Source of the DNA: GCA-002282575 sp964606405
GTDB taxonomy: Bacteria > Pseudomonadota > Gammaproteobacteria > Thiomicrospirales > Thiomicrospiraceae
Reading direction: 5' to 3'
DNA: 64,000 bases
Assembly (NCBI GenBank): GCA_964606405.1
Contig: CAZSGH010000009.1
Coordinates: 1-64,000 of the forward strand
Under the pieces are notes generated by a model, which did no database searches, was not told where the DNA came from, and saw only the letters and a list, made by a program, of their open reading frames with translations. Positions 51,758 to 59,380 of the stretch are shown here, in pieces. Both the position numbers and the translations under genes were made by a program. Every line of letters begins with the position of its first letter. The stretch's first letter is position 1.

Positions 51758-51843
51758 TCTTAACAGAATTTAAACGCATTTCTACTGGCTAAAATTACAA
51801 TATAACCATTCATAACAATACATAAACCAACATCAAATCTACC
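51758..51843. repeat. Repeated upstream element, copy C (right half only)
   Basis: Matches the right half of copies A and B: TTAACAGAATTT, TCTACTGGCTAAAAT, CATAACAATACATAAACC and CAAATCT. On the minus strand similarity stops at GTTAAGA, precisely where copies A and B read GTTAGGC. Confidence 0.6.
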
Positions 51844-51892
51844 GTACCCCCCACGATCATGAGTTTATAAACAAGACAGTCAATACTGCGCT

Positions 51893-52456
51893 TTAACCCT
51901 CATTACCCGATAGATTCTTTTCCACAATATGCGTTTGTATGCCATCCAAACTCACGGTGTTTTTCTGCGCCCAATAGTCTGCCAACCCTGCATTTCCTTT
52001 CACCTTTGCCCAATTCGTTAAATCTTCGCGTTCGCCCTGATAAGCAAAATAAGGCGTTGCCATGCCGCAAGAGGTTTGGACTAAATCAACGGACAGGTCG
52101 AAAATTTGTCTAGCACCAGCTAAGGGAGGAAATACATCATACAACTTAGACCAATCGGCATCTTGTTGATGGATAACACGCGCCTGCCCGTAAAGCCGAA
52201 GTGTTAAAGGTGCGCCCTCAAAAGCGCAGAACATGAGGGTCATCCGTGAATTATGCTGAATATGCGCTGAGGTTTCGTTACCACTGCCTGTCGCATTGAG
52301 CCAAACAACCCTGTTGTGATCGAGCACACGTAATGCGTCCATGCCTTTGGGGGAACAATTCACGCGCCCGTCATCGGCAGTGGCAACAAAGAAGAGTTTT
52401 TGTTGCTCGATAAAGGTGACTAACGCATCGGTTAATGCGGGTAGTTGCTTGCCCAT
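51893..52456 (-). CDS. Pyridoxamine 5'-phosphate oxidase family protein
   Basis: A 187-residue FMN-binding split-barrel protein. QKLFFVATADDGRVNCSPKG, NRVVWLNATGSGNETSAHI and MTLMFCAFEGAPLTLRLYG are characteristic of the PNPOx-like group annotated as general stress or flavin-reductase-like proteins. ATG at 52456 begins MGKQLPAL; the frame is open seven codons further. A large internal deletion derivative of this gene lies at 48466-48585. The 3' flank shares AGACAGTCAATACT with that copy. Confidence 0.92.
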   Translation of the reverse strand: MGKQLPALTDALVTFIEQQKLFFVATADDGRVNCSPKGMDALRVLDHNRVVWLNATGSGNETSAHIQHNSRMTLMFCAFEGAPLTLRLYGQARVIHQQDADWSKLYDVFPPLAGARQIFDLSVDLVQTSCGMATPYFAYQGEREDLTNWAKVKGNAGLADYWAQKNTVSLDGIQTHIVEKNLSGNEG

Positions 52457-52473
52457 GTATAAACGCCTAAGGC

Positions 52474-52827
52474 TCAACTCAACGATGTCAATGCCGAATC
52501 AGGTTGATGTGTTTTTAGCCAGTCTTTGAGCGCGGCGTTCATTCTGGTTTGCCAACCTGCACCAGTTGCTTTAAAGGCGGCGATCACATCACGATCAAAA
52601 CGAATCGCAACTTGTTCTTTATTGCCTGTACCCACAGGGCGGCCAACGCGACGTTTGGTTACTGCCTCACGCATCAATAAGCTGGCATCGGGTGCATCCT
52701 CATCTTCGACAGGCTCAATGCCCTGCTGAGCATTGCGACGAATACGCGCCCAATCCGTTTGAGATTGACCCTTATCTCTTGCTTGCTTCATTGTCTCAAG
52801 CGTCATCCGCGTCATTGAGCCACTCAT
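52474..52827 (-). CDS. brnA: BrnA-type antitoxin
   Basis: A 117-residue antitoxin of the BrnA family. The N-terminal part is acidic (PVEDEDAPDASLLM) and binds toxin. The C-terminal ribbon-helix-helix segment VAIRFDRDVIAAFKATG, then WQTRMNAALKDWL, binds DNA. GAGGTG lies five bases before ATG 52827. It overlaps the brnT toxin gene by 32 bp and would autoregulate the operon. Confidence 0.9.
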   Translation of the reverse strand: MSGSMTRMTLETMKQARDKGQSQTDWARIRRNAQQGIEPVEDEDAPDASLLMREAVTKRRVGRPVGTGNKEQVAIRFDRDVIAAFKATGAGWQTRMNAALKDWLKTHQPDSALTSLS

Positions 52828-53086
52828 AATACACCTCAACTTCTTTCTTATTCGCTGGTCGAAAACTGATAATTCGTTGAACTTCACCCGGAATATAAGC
52901 CACCGTTAACACGGTGAGCACTTCAAAAACATAGGCAAACGCCTGTTTTCGCAGCTCCCCGTTTCGCATTGAATCCACTTCTAAGCGCAATGGATTTTCA
53001 AGCACCATATCAGCATCTAAAAAATCCAACCCGTGCTTTTCTAGATTGATACGTCGTTTTTCTTCGTGCCAAGCATAGTTCTTCAT
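52796..53086 (-). CDS. brnT: BrnT family ribonuclease toxin
   Basis: A 96-residue BrnT (DUF497) toxin, an RelE-like ribonuclease fold. The pattern WHEEKRRINLEKHGLDFLDA, then LTVAYIPGEVQRIISFRPANKKEVEVYY, is clear. Family catalytic positions (basic residues around R and K in RRINLEKHG and IISFRPA) are retained. As usual the toxin gene precedes the antitoxin gene. Confidence 0.92.
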   Translation of the reverse strand: MKNYAWHEEKRRINLEKHGLDFLDADMVLENPLRLEVDSMRNGELRKQAFAYVFEVLTVLTVAYIPGEVQRIISFRPANKKEVEVYYEWLNDADDA

Positions 53087-53141
53087 AGAATTATTGTATA
53101 TGCGTTAATTGTGATTTGCAATGATATCGCTCTGTCCACTC

Positions 53142-53882
53142 TTACACCACCTGATTCATCAACCCCAACAGACTCACCACCACCAAACCCGCACCGACCC
53201 AACGCTTAAACAGTAAGTCGTTTTGGGTAATGGCTTGATGCGCTTTTAAGCCCGCAACGTGTCCAATGGCAGCGATGGGAATCAGGGCAAATGCCATCGG
53301 TAAATTCAGTTCAATCGATAAGGCGACAAAAGTGGTCATCTTAATGCTGACCAACACAAACCAGAGCACAAACAGGGTATCGCGCAGCCTTTCTTTGGCG
53401 ACATTGCGCATAAACACAGCCACCATCAGTGGTGCGCCCGTCAGCGATGTGCCAGCGACATAACCGCCCAGCACCAGCCACAGTTTATCGACCCACGGGC
53501 TATTACTTTTGATGCTGTAGTCGATCAACCAAATAAAGCCATAAAAGAGCGCGACGCCATAAATAAAGATATTCAGCCACAGTGTTGGCAAGGTAACCAA
53601 GCCCAACACCCCTACCAGCGCGGGCGGCACAATGAACCAAGACGACTGCCATAAATAGCGCCAATCGACATTGTGTAGGCGTGTGCGTAGGGTGAGACCT
53701 GAGAAAAAGAGTAAATGGGTGGCGATAATCGGCAACCAGAAAACAGGGTCGTTATGGATAAACAATAACGGTGGCAAGCCGAGCGCCGCACCACCGAAGC
53801 CTAAGCCAGTGCGGACAAAGCCTGTCCAAACAAAGAGCAAGGCAATGAGTAGCAGTTGTAGTAGGGAAAAATCGGGGGTCAT
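53142..53882 (-). CDS. TauE/SafE (TSUP) family membrane transporter
   Basis: A 246-residue, seven- to eight-helix TSUP protein. WTGFVRTGLGFGGAALGLPPLLFI at the N terminus and GGYVAGTSLTGAPLMVAVFM are the paired glycine-rich family repeats. TSUP proteins export sulfite, sulfoacetate or other organosulfur anions, which would suit a sulfur oxidiser, though the substrate here is unknown. A copy of its first 23 codons lies at 55279-55345, beyond the ATPase gene. Confidence 0.92.
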   Translation of the reverse strand: MTPDFSLLQLLLIALLFVWTGFVRTGLGFGGAALGLPPLLFIHNDPVFWLPIIATHLLFFSGLTLRTRLHNVDWRYLWQSSWFIVPPALVGVLGLVTLPTLWLNIFIYGVALFYGFIWLIDYSIKSNSPWVDKLWLVLGGYVAGTSLTGAPLMVAVFMRNVAKERLRDTLFVLWFVLVSIKMTTFVALSIELNLPMAFALIPIAAIGHVAGLKAHQAITQNDLLFKRWVGAGLVVVSLLGLMNQVV

Positions 53883-53910
53883 GGGTTAATACTCGGTGGT
53901 GTTCATGAAA

Positions 53911-55188
53911 TCACCCCAACAGAAACTGCCATGCGGGCATTGCTTTAATAGACACCCCCGACTCCTGCCATTCTGCCGACTGATCTAGGGTGATAATCAC
54001 GCCTTCATCGCAGTGCAAATAACGCGCCGCCGCCATCAAGCCTGCCACTTCACGCGCTTTGGTGTCGGGGTGGCTAATATCGACTGATACCTGTAAGGGG
54101 ATGGTTTTTTCTTGTGTTTGCCAGACAAAATCGCATTCTTTTGTGCCTTTAATAAACTGTACGGGTAATTGGCGACGACGCAACTCAACCGCCACCATGT
54201 TTTCGAGCAACTTGCCTAAGTCTTGGCTATAACGGTAAGTCAGTTGCGTTAAAAAGGCGTTATCGATGATATAGGCTTTCTTGTCGGCCATTGCCTGACG
54301 CACTAATGAAGGATCGTATTTGCTGGCATTGACCACCAAATACACGGCTTCGGCAATGTCATAATAGTCGAGCAGCGTGTTTTTAGCGACACGATACCCT
54401 AATGATTTCATTTCGTTATGAATTTTACTGATCGAAATGGGGCTACCCACGCTTTCAACAAGACGTTTGAGAAAGTATTTAAGCGCAGGTAAATTGCTTT
54501 CTTGGTAACGCTCGACAATATCTCGAAAAATCATCACATCGTAGTATTCTTGAATGATCTTGGTGTGAATGTCTTTATCTTCGATGAATGCCAACTCTGG
54601 AAAACCGCCTGTTTGCACATACTGGTGGAAAGCCGATAGCATTTCGGCTCGCCCTTGGCTGCTAATCGGATCAATGGCAATGTCTCGAAAGGCTAAGTAT
54701 TCGGGAAAAGAAAGCGGGAATAATTCGTAGCGAATCGAACGCCCACGCAAAGCGGTGGCAATGTCGGAGCTGAGCAGTTTGGCATTCGAGCCTGTAATCA
54801 CAATGTGCTTGCTGATCGTTTCATCTAAACGGCGCACAAACTTTTCCCAGCCATCAATCTCCTGAATTTCATCGAAGAAGAAATAACAGTGACTCAAATC
54901 GATGTCGGGATAAAGCTCACGATAGGCTTGTAACAGCGCATCTAAACTATCGGCGGTTAAGGTTAAGCGCTCATCCTCGAAGTTGATGTAGATGATCTGC
55001 CTAGTGGGTATCTGTTCGCGCAGTTGGGCGATGCTGTTGAGCAATAACGAACTTTTACCGACGCGGCGCATACCCGTCACCACCAGAATTTTTTCTAGTT
55101 GAACGGGTAAGACTAATGCACGCACTTTCAGCGGTTTAATCGCAGTTTGATGAAAGTCTAGGATGCGCTGCTTGAACAATTCTTTCAT
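53911..55188 (-). CDS. DUF4143-type AAA ATPase
   Basis: A 425-residue ATP-binding protein of the archaeal-type ATPase/DUF4143 group. Walker A VVTGMRRVGKSSLL is near 35-48, Walker B CYFFFDEIQEIDGW near 100, then VITGSNAKLLSSDI. The C-terminal DUF4143 nuclease-like half has ECDFVWQ and IPLQVSVDI. These proteins are common, often mobile and of uncertain function. ATG at 55188 is preferred to a TTG four codons earlier. It is flanked by direct repeats derived from the neighbouring transporter gene, and a remnant of a related gene lies at 44485. Confidence 0.9.
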   Translation of the reverse strand: MKELFKQRILDFHQTAIKPLKVRALVLPVQLEKILVVTGMRRVGKSSLLLNSIAQLREQIPTRQIIYINFEDERLTLTADSLDALLQAYRELYPDIDLSHCYFFFDEIQEIDGWEKFVRRLDETISKHIVITGSNAKLLSSDIATALRGRSIRYELFPLSFPEYLAFRDIAIDPISSQGRAEMLSAFHQYVQTGGFPELAFIEDKDIHTKIIQEYYDVMIFRDIVERYQESNLPALKYFLKRLVESVGSPISISKIHNEMKSLGYRVAKNTLLDYYDIAEAVYLVVNASKYDPSLVRQAMADKKAYIIDNAFLTQLTYRYSQDLGKLLENMVAVELRRRQLPVQFIKGTKECDFVWQTQEKTIPLQVSVDISHPDTKAREVAGLMAAARYLHCDEGVIITLDQSAEWQESGVSIKAMPAWQFLLG

Positions 55189-55191
55189 AAC

Positions 55192-55252
55192 AAAAGCCAA
55201 TTTCCGTAAAATTGTATTTATATAAAAGCCAATTTAGACTAAATTGGCTTTT
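55192..55252. promoter_or_regulatory. Three AAAAGCCAATTT sites upstream of the DUF4143 ATPase
   Basis: AAAAGCCAATTT occurs at 55192-55203 and 55224-55235 in direct orientation, and inverted at 55241-55252. The last two form a 14-bp arm palindrome with one central base (AAAAGCCAATTTAG-A-CTAAATTGG...). The arrangement overlaps the start of the gene and suggests autoregulation or a terminator hairpin. Confidence 0.55.
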
Positions 55253-55278
55253 TAGTCAACAAAATTACCACGATCAGC

Positions 55279-55345
55279 GCACAAAGTCTGTCCAGACAAG
55301 CGCAAGGCAATGAGTAGCAGTTGTAGTAGGTAAATGTCGGGCGAT
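55279..55345 (-). pseudogene. Duplicated 5' fragment of the TauE/SafE gene
   Basis: About 67 bp nearly identical to the start of the transporter gene (53811-53880), covering the codons of LLQLLLIAL and the flanking positions. It is in the same orientation, so the ATPase gene lies between direct repeats of this sequence. No further part of the transporter is present. Confidence 0.8.
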
Positions 55346-55436
55346 AAGTCTAAACGTCTAACTGGATAAAAACTTGACCCACCCACACATCACGTATAAA
55401 CTTATGTATAACTTTTATGCATCGGGAGTAAACAGC

Positions 55437-55682
55437 ATGGCACAAGCCGTACTTCAGGTAAAACATTGGGGCAACAGCTTAGGCGTTCGCTTGCCTGCGG
55501 CAATCGCTAAACTGCTCAACCTGCACGCCAATCAACAGGTAAAACTATCTGTTGAGGCTGATAGCATTATCATCACGCCTGTGAAAGAATCATTAAATGA
55601 CAAATTGGCGCGTTTCAATCCAGAACGTCACGGTGGCGAGGTGATGACTTCGACTAACGCACTCGGTGCTGAGCGCATCTAA
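55437..55682 (+). CDS. mazE: MazE/AbrB-type antitoxin
   Basis: An 81-residue swapped-hairpin AbrB-fold antitoxin: VLQVKHWGNSLGVRLPAAI, then VKLSVEADSIIITPV, with an acidic, flexible C-terminal tail. It neutralises the MazF encoded one base downstream and represses the pair. ATG at 55437 has GGGAG upstream. Confidence 0.92.
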   Translation: MAQAVLQVKHWGNSLGVRLPAAIAKLLNLHANQQVKLSVEADSIIITPVKESLNDKLARFNPERHGGEVMTSTNALGAERI

Positions 55683-55683
55683 C

Positions 55684-56052
55684 ATGAAAGCACTCTGGAT
55701 TCCCGATCGCCAAGACATTATTTGGATTGATTGCAACCCACAAGTCGGACAAGAAATGAAAGACATTCATCCTTTTCTTGTGCTTTCCCCTGCTGCTTTT
55801 AACAACAGAACTTCTTTGGTGATTGGGCTTCCCATGACAACCGCTGCATACAATGCTGATAATCCGTTTGCGGTGCTGGTCGGTAAAGCACAAGGTAAAA
55901 AAGCCGATAAAGATAGTTATGTGTTGTGCCATCAGCCCAAATCTTTTGACTGGCGCATGCGCCTTGCCAAACCTCACCCGTTGGGCAAACTGAACGCAGA
56001 AGCCATGCGTGAAGTTTTAGAGTCGCTCAATCAAATTATGATGCTCTGCTAG
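55684..56052 (+). CDS. mazF: MazF/PemK family endoribonuclease toxin
   Basis: A 122-residue MazF toxin, a sequence-specific mRNA interferase. RQDIIWIDCNPQVGQEMKDIHPFLVLS is the family N-terminal region, with the RPFLVLS-type turn. LVIGLPMTT and the C-terminal VLCHQPKSFDWR-type strand with a catalytic Arg/Thr environment follow. The start at MKALWIP (55684) is one base after the mazE stop; the frame extends six codons earlier inside mazE. Confidence 0.92.
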   Translation: MKALWIPDRQDIIWIDCNPQVGQEMKDIHPFLVLSPAAFNNRTSLVIGLPMTTAAYNADNPFAVLVGKAQGKKADKDSYVLCHQPKSFDWRMRLAKPHPLGKLNAEAMREVLESLNQIMMLC

Positions 56053-56104
56053 GGGTAAGTTCCAGCGTTACTAGAGAGACAACTAAACTGGCAAATGCGA
56101 TAAG

Positions 56105-56425
56105 TTATGCTGAATGGGTATTGGGGTCGAAAAACGAACGCTTACCCAATAGGTCGGAGAAATTGTGGTGAGCATTTAAAGCGGCTTTAAGTCGCTCATT
56201 TGCTTTAGCGGGTGCATCCAAGGCGTTGACCAAGGTTTGCGCGTCTTGTACTGATAGCGTCAATGCCTGCTCCTGCAATAGAACCGTTTTCGCTTTTTCA
56301 ATGGCGGCATTCAATACAAACGCATTCAGACTGGTCATACCCATAATGGCTGCCGCTTGCGACAACAATGCTTGCGTGTCTAAGTCGACACGGGCGGTGA
56401 TTCTGGGTAATGATGCTGTTGTCAT
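56105..56425 (-). CDS. DUF1778/TacA-type antitoxin, without toxin partner
   Basis: A 106-residue antitoxin of the DUF1778 family. The N-terminal ribbon-helix-helix (RITARVDLDTQALLSQAAAI, then MTSLNAFVLNAAIEKA) binds DNA. The C terminus (RLKAALNAHHNFSDLL) normally wraps a GNAT toxin. AGGAGG lies before the ATG and a perfect operator palindrome lies just upstream. No toxin gene follows on its strand; the next gene is mazF from the other side. It is an orphan antitoxin, or the toxin has been lost. Confidence 0.88.
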   Translation of the reverse strand: MTTASLPRITARVDLDTQALLSQAAAIMGMTSLNAFVLNAAIEKAKTVLLQEQALTLSVQDAQTLVNALDAPAKANERLKAALNAHHNFSDLLGKRSFFDPNTHSA

Positions 56426-56439
56426 AACGACCTCCTAAC

Positions 56440-56458
56440 ATGTGCCAAAGTGGCACAT
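56440..56458. promoter_or_regulatory. Operator palindrome of the TacA-like antitoxin gene
   Basis: ATGTGCCA-AAG-TGGCACAT, a perfect 8-bp inverted repeat with a 3-bp spacer, immediately upstream of the ribosome site. It is the expected target of the gene's own ribbon-helix-helix domain. Confidence 0.75.
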
Positions 56459-56605
56459 AGGTGAATTATTGACTTAACAGAAAGCCTTGTCAACTGGCGT
56501 GGGGCAAGAATAAGCGAAGACAATCGCCAACACGGTGAACAAAACCCTCGGTGTTTTTCAAGCTAGTTGTCGCAAAAACATGCTGCGTCCTTTAAGTTTA
56601 CGTGC

Positions 56606-56696
56606 GCCTAACAGGCGAAAAAAGCTTGGCTATAATTAGCGACGAAGGAGCGCAAGCCAAGCTTTTTGCGTCCTATGTTAAGGCATTTGTTAGGGC
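56606..56696 (-). repeat. attC-like cassette recombination site 2
   Basis: A 91-bp imperfect palindrome directly behind the stop codon of the 588-residue gene. On the minus strand it begins GCCCTAAC and ends GTTAGGC, a perfect GTTRRRY core. An internal perfect 12-bp stem AAAAAGCTTGGC / GCCAAGCTTTTT is at 56619-56630 and 56656-56667, and further pairing follows. TTAAC and CCTAAC inner boxes are present. Confidence 0.75.
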
Positions 56697-58462
56697 TATG
56701 GTTTGCACAATATGTGAGCTTGAACACCAAAATCTTTGCATGAACTAATAAACGTATTTATAAGCCAGATTAACTGTACGTAATGTGGCTTACATTTGCT
56801 ACCTGAAGCCAATTTATTTAACTCTCCTGCCAACTTAGCTTTACTCAAAAAAGGAGTTGCTAGTACAATTTTTTTCATAGAATTAGGATTACTGTTTACT
56901 GCATCGAGAGCTAATTCTATTTCTTGCCAGTTCTGAGCGCCAGTAACTCTGCTGATATTAGTGCTTTCATAATTTTTGCACCATTCATTATCGTATTTAT
57001 TTTTAAACAGCTGTTTTTCAGCCTGAGTTCGACCAATGTTTTTTAACGCTTGAGCAACTACATCATGAAAGGCACTAGCACCATAACTGTCTTTCTCAGT
57101 AAATTTCGAATGTATAAATGAGATAGATGGAATAGCGCCATTGCTATCTATAGCAATGTGATCGGCCCACTCATCATTCATATCATCACAAATCACAATG
57201 TTATATGCTGAGCAATATTGATCTTCCACTTTCCGGAATAGAGAGTTGGTCGGAAACCGATTTAAACTCGCGGCATGTGGCTTTTCTTTTTCACTAAGCG
57301 TGCCAGTAAAATCATAACTATTATCAAATATATTAAGTATGGACTGAGTGTTATTTAACAAGTGCTTATCTTCAAAACATGACTTTGAATAATATGAATA
57401 ACTTGGTGAATCAAACACTGCAGAAAATGGCTTTTCTTTATTTATATACTCACCTACCGTATAGATTTCAGAGCCATTTTCAGTTACAGAAATACTATCA
57501 AGAAGTTTACTCCTAATTGTTATTAAATTTTTTGAGTATGAAACCTTGCCGGATAGAGTTGCACCTTTGACTTTAATTAAACTCCCATTGACCATAATAG
57601 GAGACTTCAATAGATTAAAAAATTTATTAATTTCTGTACTGCTCAACTGACTATCATCAGTCTTACTTAAAACTGCAACTCCCTCCAAAACCTTATTTTC
57701 TATTTCACTCAAATCTATGAGAATAGCAACAACTTGATGACCTAAATCGATAATGTCTTTTAAACAAATAGGAGAAGCAAAATTACGAAGAAATTCGCTT
57801 TGATTGGTGGTTACCTTTATTTCCTCTTTAATCTCAACAACCCAGTCGATTAGTCCGTCAAATGCTGATTTTTTATCCCTATGGCTAACTCTAGAAGTAC
57901 TTGGTGTAAGAGTGTATGAAGCTTCTCCGACTTTCATTCTAAAATTACTTGGGATTGATCGACTAGACGAATTAGATGAAATAATACCATTTAAACTTTT
58001 AGCCTCTAATGAACGTGATCTTATAACAGCATTTGATATACTCATGTTCTTCATGGTAACTCTTTCATATTCAGGTTTTTTATCGCCATGAAAATGACAG
58101 AATTTTTCATAATCAAAATCATTGATAAAAGAGGAAAAATTTTTTTCTGGGGAATCAACGTACTTCTTCAAAATCGCTAAGGCATCACCACATTCAATTA
58201 ATAATAAATAAGCATATCTTTGTTCTTTAATCGACGTCCCCGCTAAAAACGAGGGCTCTGCTTCAATCTTGTATGAAACAATTGAGTATATAACTTGGTT
58301 TCCAGAAACCGTTGTATAGTTGACTTTGGGAGTGTTTAATAGGTAGTTTCCAACACGTTCTTTAGAGATTTCTTTGAATGTATCTTCAATAGACTTTTTG
58401 GTAAGTGCTTTATTTAGCTTAAAAAATTGAACATTTTTACTTAGGCTTAAATTACTAATCAT
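56696..58462 (-). CDS. Unrecognised 588-aa protein in an integron-like cassette
   Basis: A 588-residue soluble protein I cannot assign. It is markedly more AT-rich than its neighbours and rich in Ser, Asn, Lys and Ile. The N-terminal third (VQFFKLNKALTKKSIEDTF, then AYLLLIECGDALAILKKY) and middle look globular. The last third holds VICDDMNDEWADHIAIDSNG, ISFIHSKFTEKDSYGASAFHD and VVAQALKNIGRTQAEKQLF. The spacing of D/E-H, H-x-K and Q residues recalls PD-(D/E)xK-like nucleases of defence systems, but that is only an impression. Its stop codon lies in the first attC box, so it is a cassette gene. Confidence 0.75.
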   Translation of the reverse strand: MISNLSLSKNVQFFKLNKALTKKSIEDTFKEISKERVGNYLLNTPKVNYTTVSGNQVIYSIVSYKIEAEPSFLAGTSIKEQRYAYLLLIECGDALAILKKYVDSPEKNFSSFINDFDYEKFCHFHGDKKPEYERVTMKNMSISNAVIRSRSLEAKSLNGIISSNSSSRSIPSNFRMKVGEASYTLTPSTSRVSHRDKKSAFDGLIDWVVEIKEEIKVTTNQSEFLRNFASPICLKDIIDLGHQVVAILIDLSEIENKVLEGVAVLSKTDDSQLSSTEINKFFNLLKSPIMVNGSLIKVKGATLSGKVSYSKNLITIRSKLLDSISVTENGSEIYTVGEYINKEKPFSAVFDSPSYSYYSKSCFEDKHLLNNTQSILNIFDNSYDFTGTLSEKEKPHAASLNRFPTNSLFRKVEDQYCSAYNIVICDDMNDEWADHIAIDSNGAIPSISFIHSKFTEKDSYGASAFHDVVAQALKNIGRTQAEKQLFKNKYDNEWCKNYESTNISRVTGAQNWQEIELALDAVNSNPNSMKKIVLATPFLSKAKLAGELNKLASGSKCKPHYVQLIWLINTFISSCKDFGVQAHILCKP

Positions 58463-58502
58463 TTTGCTAAAATCCTTTTCTGAACAACTAAACTCGAAAA
58501 TA

Positions 58503-58572
58503 GCCCTAACGTGAAGGTCACCGGCACTGCACGCCTTTATCGCGCAGCGTCCGTGTGATGGATGGGTTAGCC
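58503..58572 (-). repeat. attC-like cassette recombination site 3
   Basis: A 70-bp imperfect palindrome between the two cassette genes. On the minus strand it begins GGCTAAC, which contains the stop codon of the nucleotidyltransferase gene, and ends GTTAGGG. Inner arms CGGACGCTGCGC and GTGCAGTGCCGG pair imperfectly, as in classic attC sites. Confidence 0.75.
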
Positions 58573-59352
58573 ATTGAGTTGCGCGAGCACATATTGCGCT
58601 GGAGAGCCTTCAATGTCTTTGCAGAAGTGTTTTACGTTCTTGTTGAACTCGTCAGCCTTATTTTCTAGATGCAACTTGAATGCGTTGAGTGATTCGCCAA
58701 TTCGATTGTCTTCGCTTGCTAGCTGGTTTAGCGATTGCGAATTAATGCCATCGTTAATAAAGGCCAGATAAATATCAAAGGAATCCCTTTCTCTTTTTTG
58801 CTTCTGGCAACTATCCATCTTCGTGACGAACATTCCCTCAAAAGTCACCAATGGAATGCTTTGGCCGTCGACACTCTCAATGGAGTACATGTTTTGGTTG
58901 AATAGCACTTCAGAATTCGGTAGCGCAACGGAACACATTTTCTTCAGCCGGCGCTCTGCATTATTTAACGGAATATCGAGTTCAAGGTGATCGACGAAAA
59001 GACCCACGGAGTCTTTGTCTTCGAGCATTCTTGGGTGAAGAAGATCAATGTTGTAAATCAAGGTGTTGCCGTTAACAACTTGCCTCTTAAGCAACTGAAA
59101 CGGATGTTTAGCTGAGGGATCGAAGCCCGATTGGATGAACTTCCCAATTACATCTGATAAAAACTCTGGGCGATTTGAATATCTAAACAAGATGTCTACG
59201 TCGAGGGTTCCTGGATGCTGAATGCTCGATTTGTTTCTGATTACTGGGCACCATCCGCCGATGACGAGATGCTCAATTTTGGAGAACTGCGAAAGCACCG
59301 CTGCTGTGTCTTTCAGCAGTGCTTTGGCTCCATCTTCTACTGAGTTCAGCAT
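58567..59352 (-). CDS. Nucleotidyltransferase-fold protein (AbiEii-like) in an integron-like cassette
   Basis: A 261-residue protein with a nucleotidyltransferase core: VIGGWCPVIRNK, then the metal site GTLDVDILFR, and IYNIDLLHPR. A later KMDSCQKQKRERDSFDIYLAF segment resembles the K-x-R-x-K-D-x-x-D helix of AbiEii/nucleotidyl-transferase toxins. It may be a toxin or defence enzyme; no AbiEi-type antitoxin gene adjoins it. The gene stops in the first box of attC-like site 3 and is followed by the unknown cassette gene on the same strand. Confidence 0.82.
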   Translation of the reverse strand: MLNSVEDGAKALLKDTAAVLSQFSKIEHLVIGGWCPVIRNKSSIQHPGTLDVDILFRYSNRPEFLSDVIGKFIQSGFDPSAKHPFQLLKRQVVNGNTLIYNIDLLHPRMLEDKDSVGLFVDHLELDIPLNNAERRLKKMCSVALPNSEVLFNQNMYSIESVDGQSIPLVTFEGMFVTKMDSCQKQKRERDSFDIYLAFINDGINSQSLNQLASEDNRIGESLNAFKLHLENKADEFNKNVKHFCKDIEGSPAQYVLAQLNG

Positions 59353-59380
59353 GCAGAAATTTTAGCTGTGTGCTCTAAGG

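Noticed and set aside
51291..56425. GNAT gene as the missing toxin of the TacA-like antitoxin
   Set aside because: They lie 4.4 kb apart with several genes between, and the GNAT lacks adjacency or an operator of the same type.
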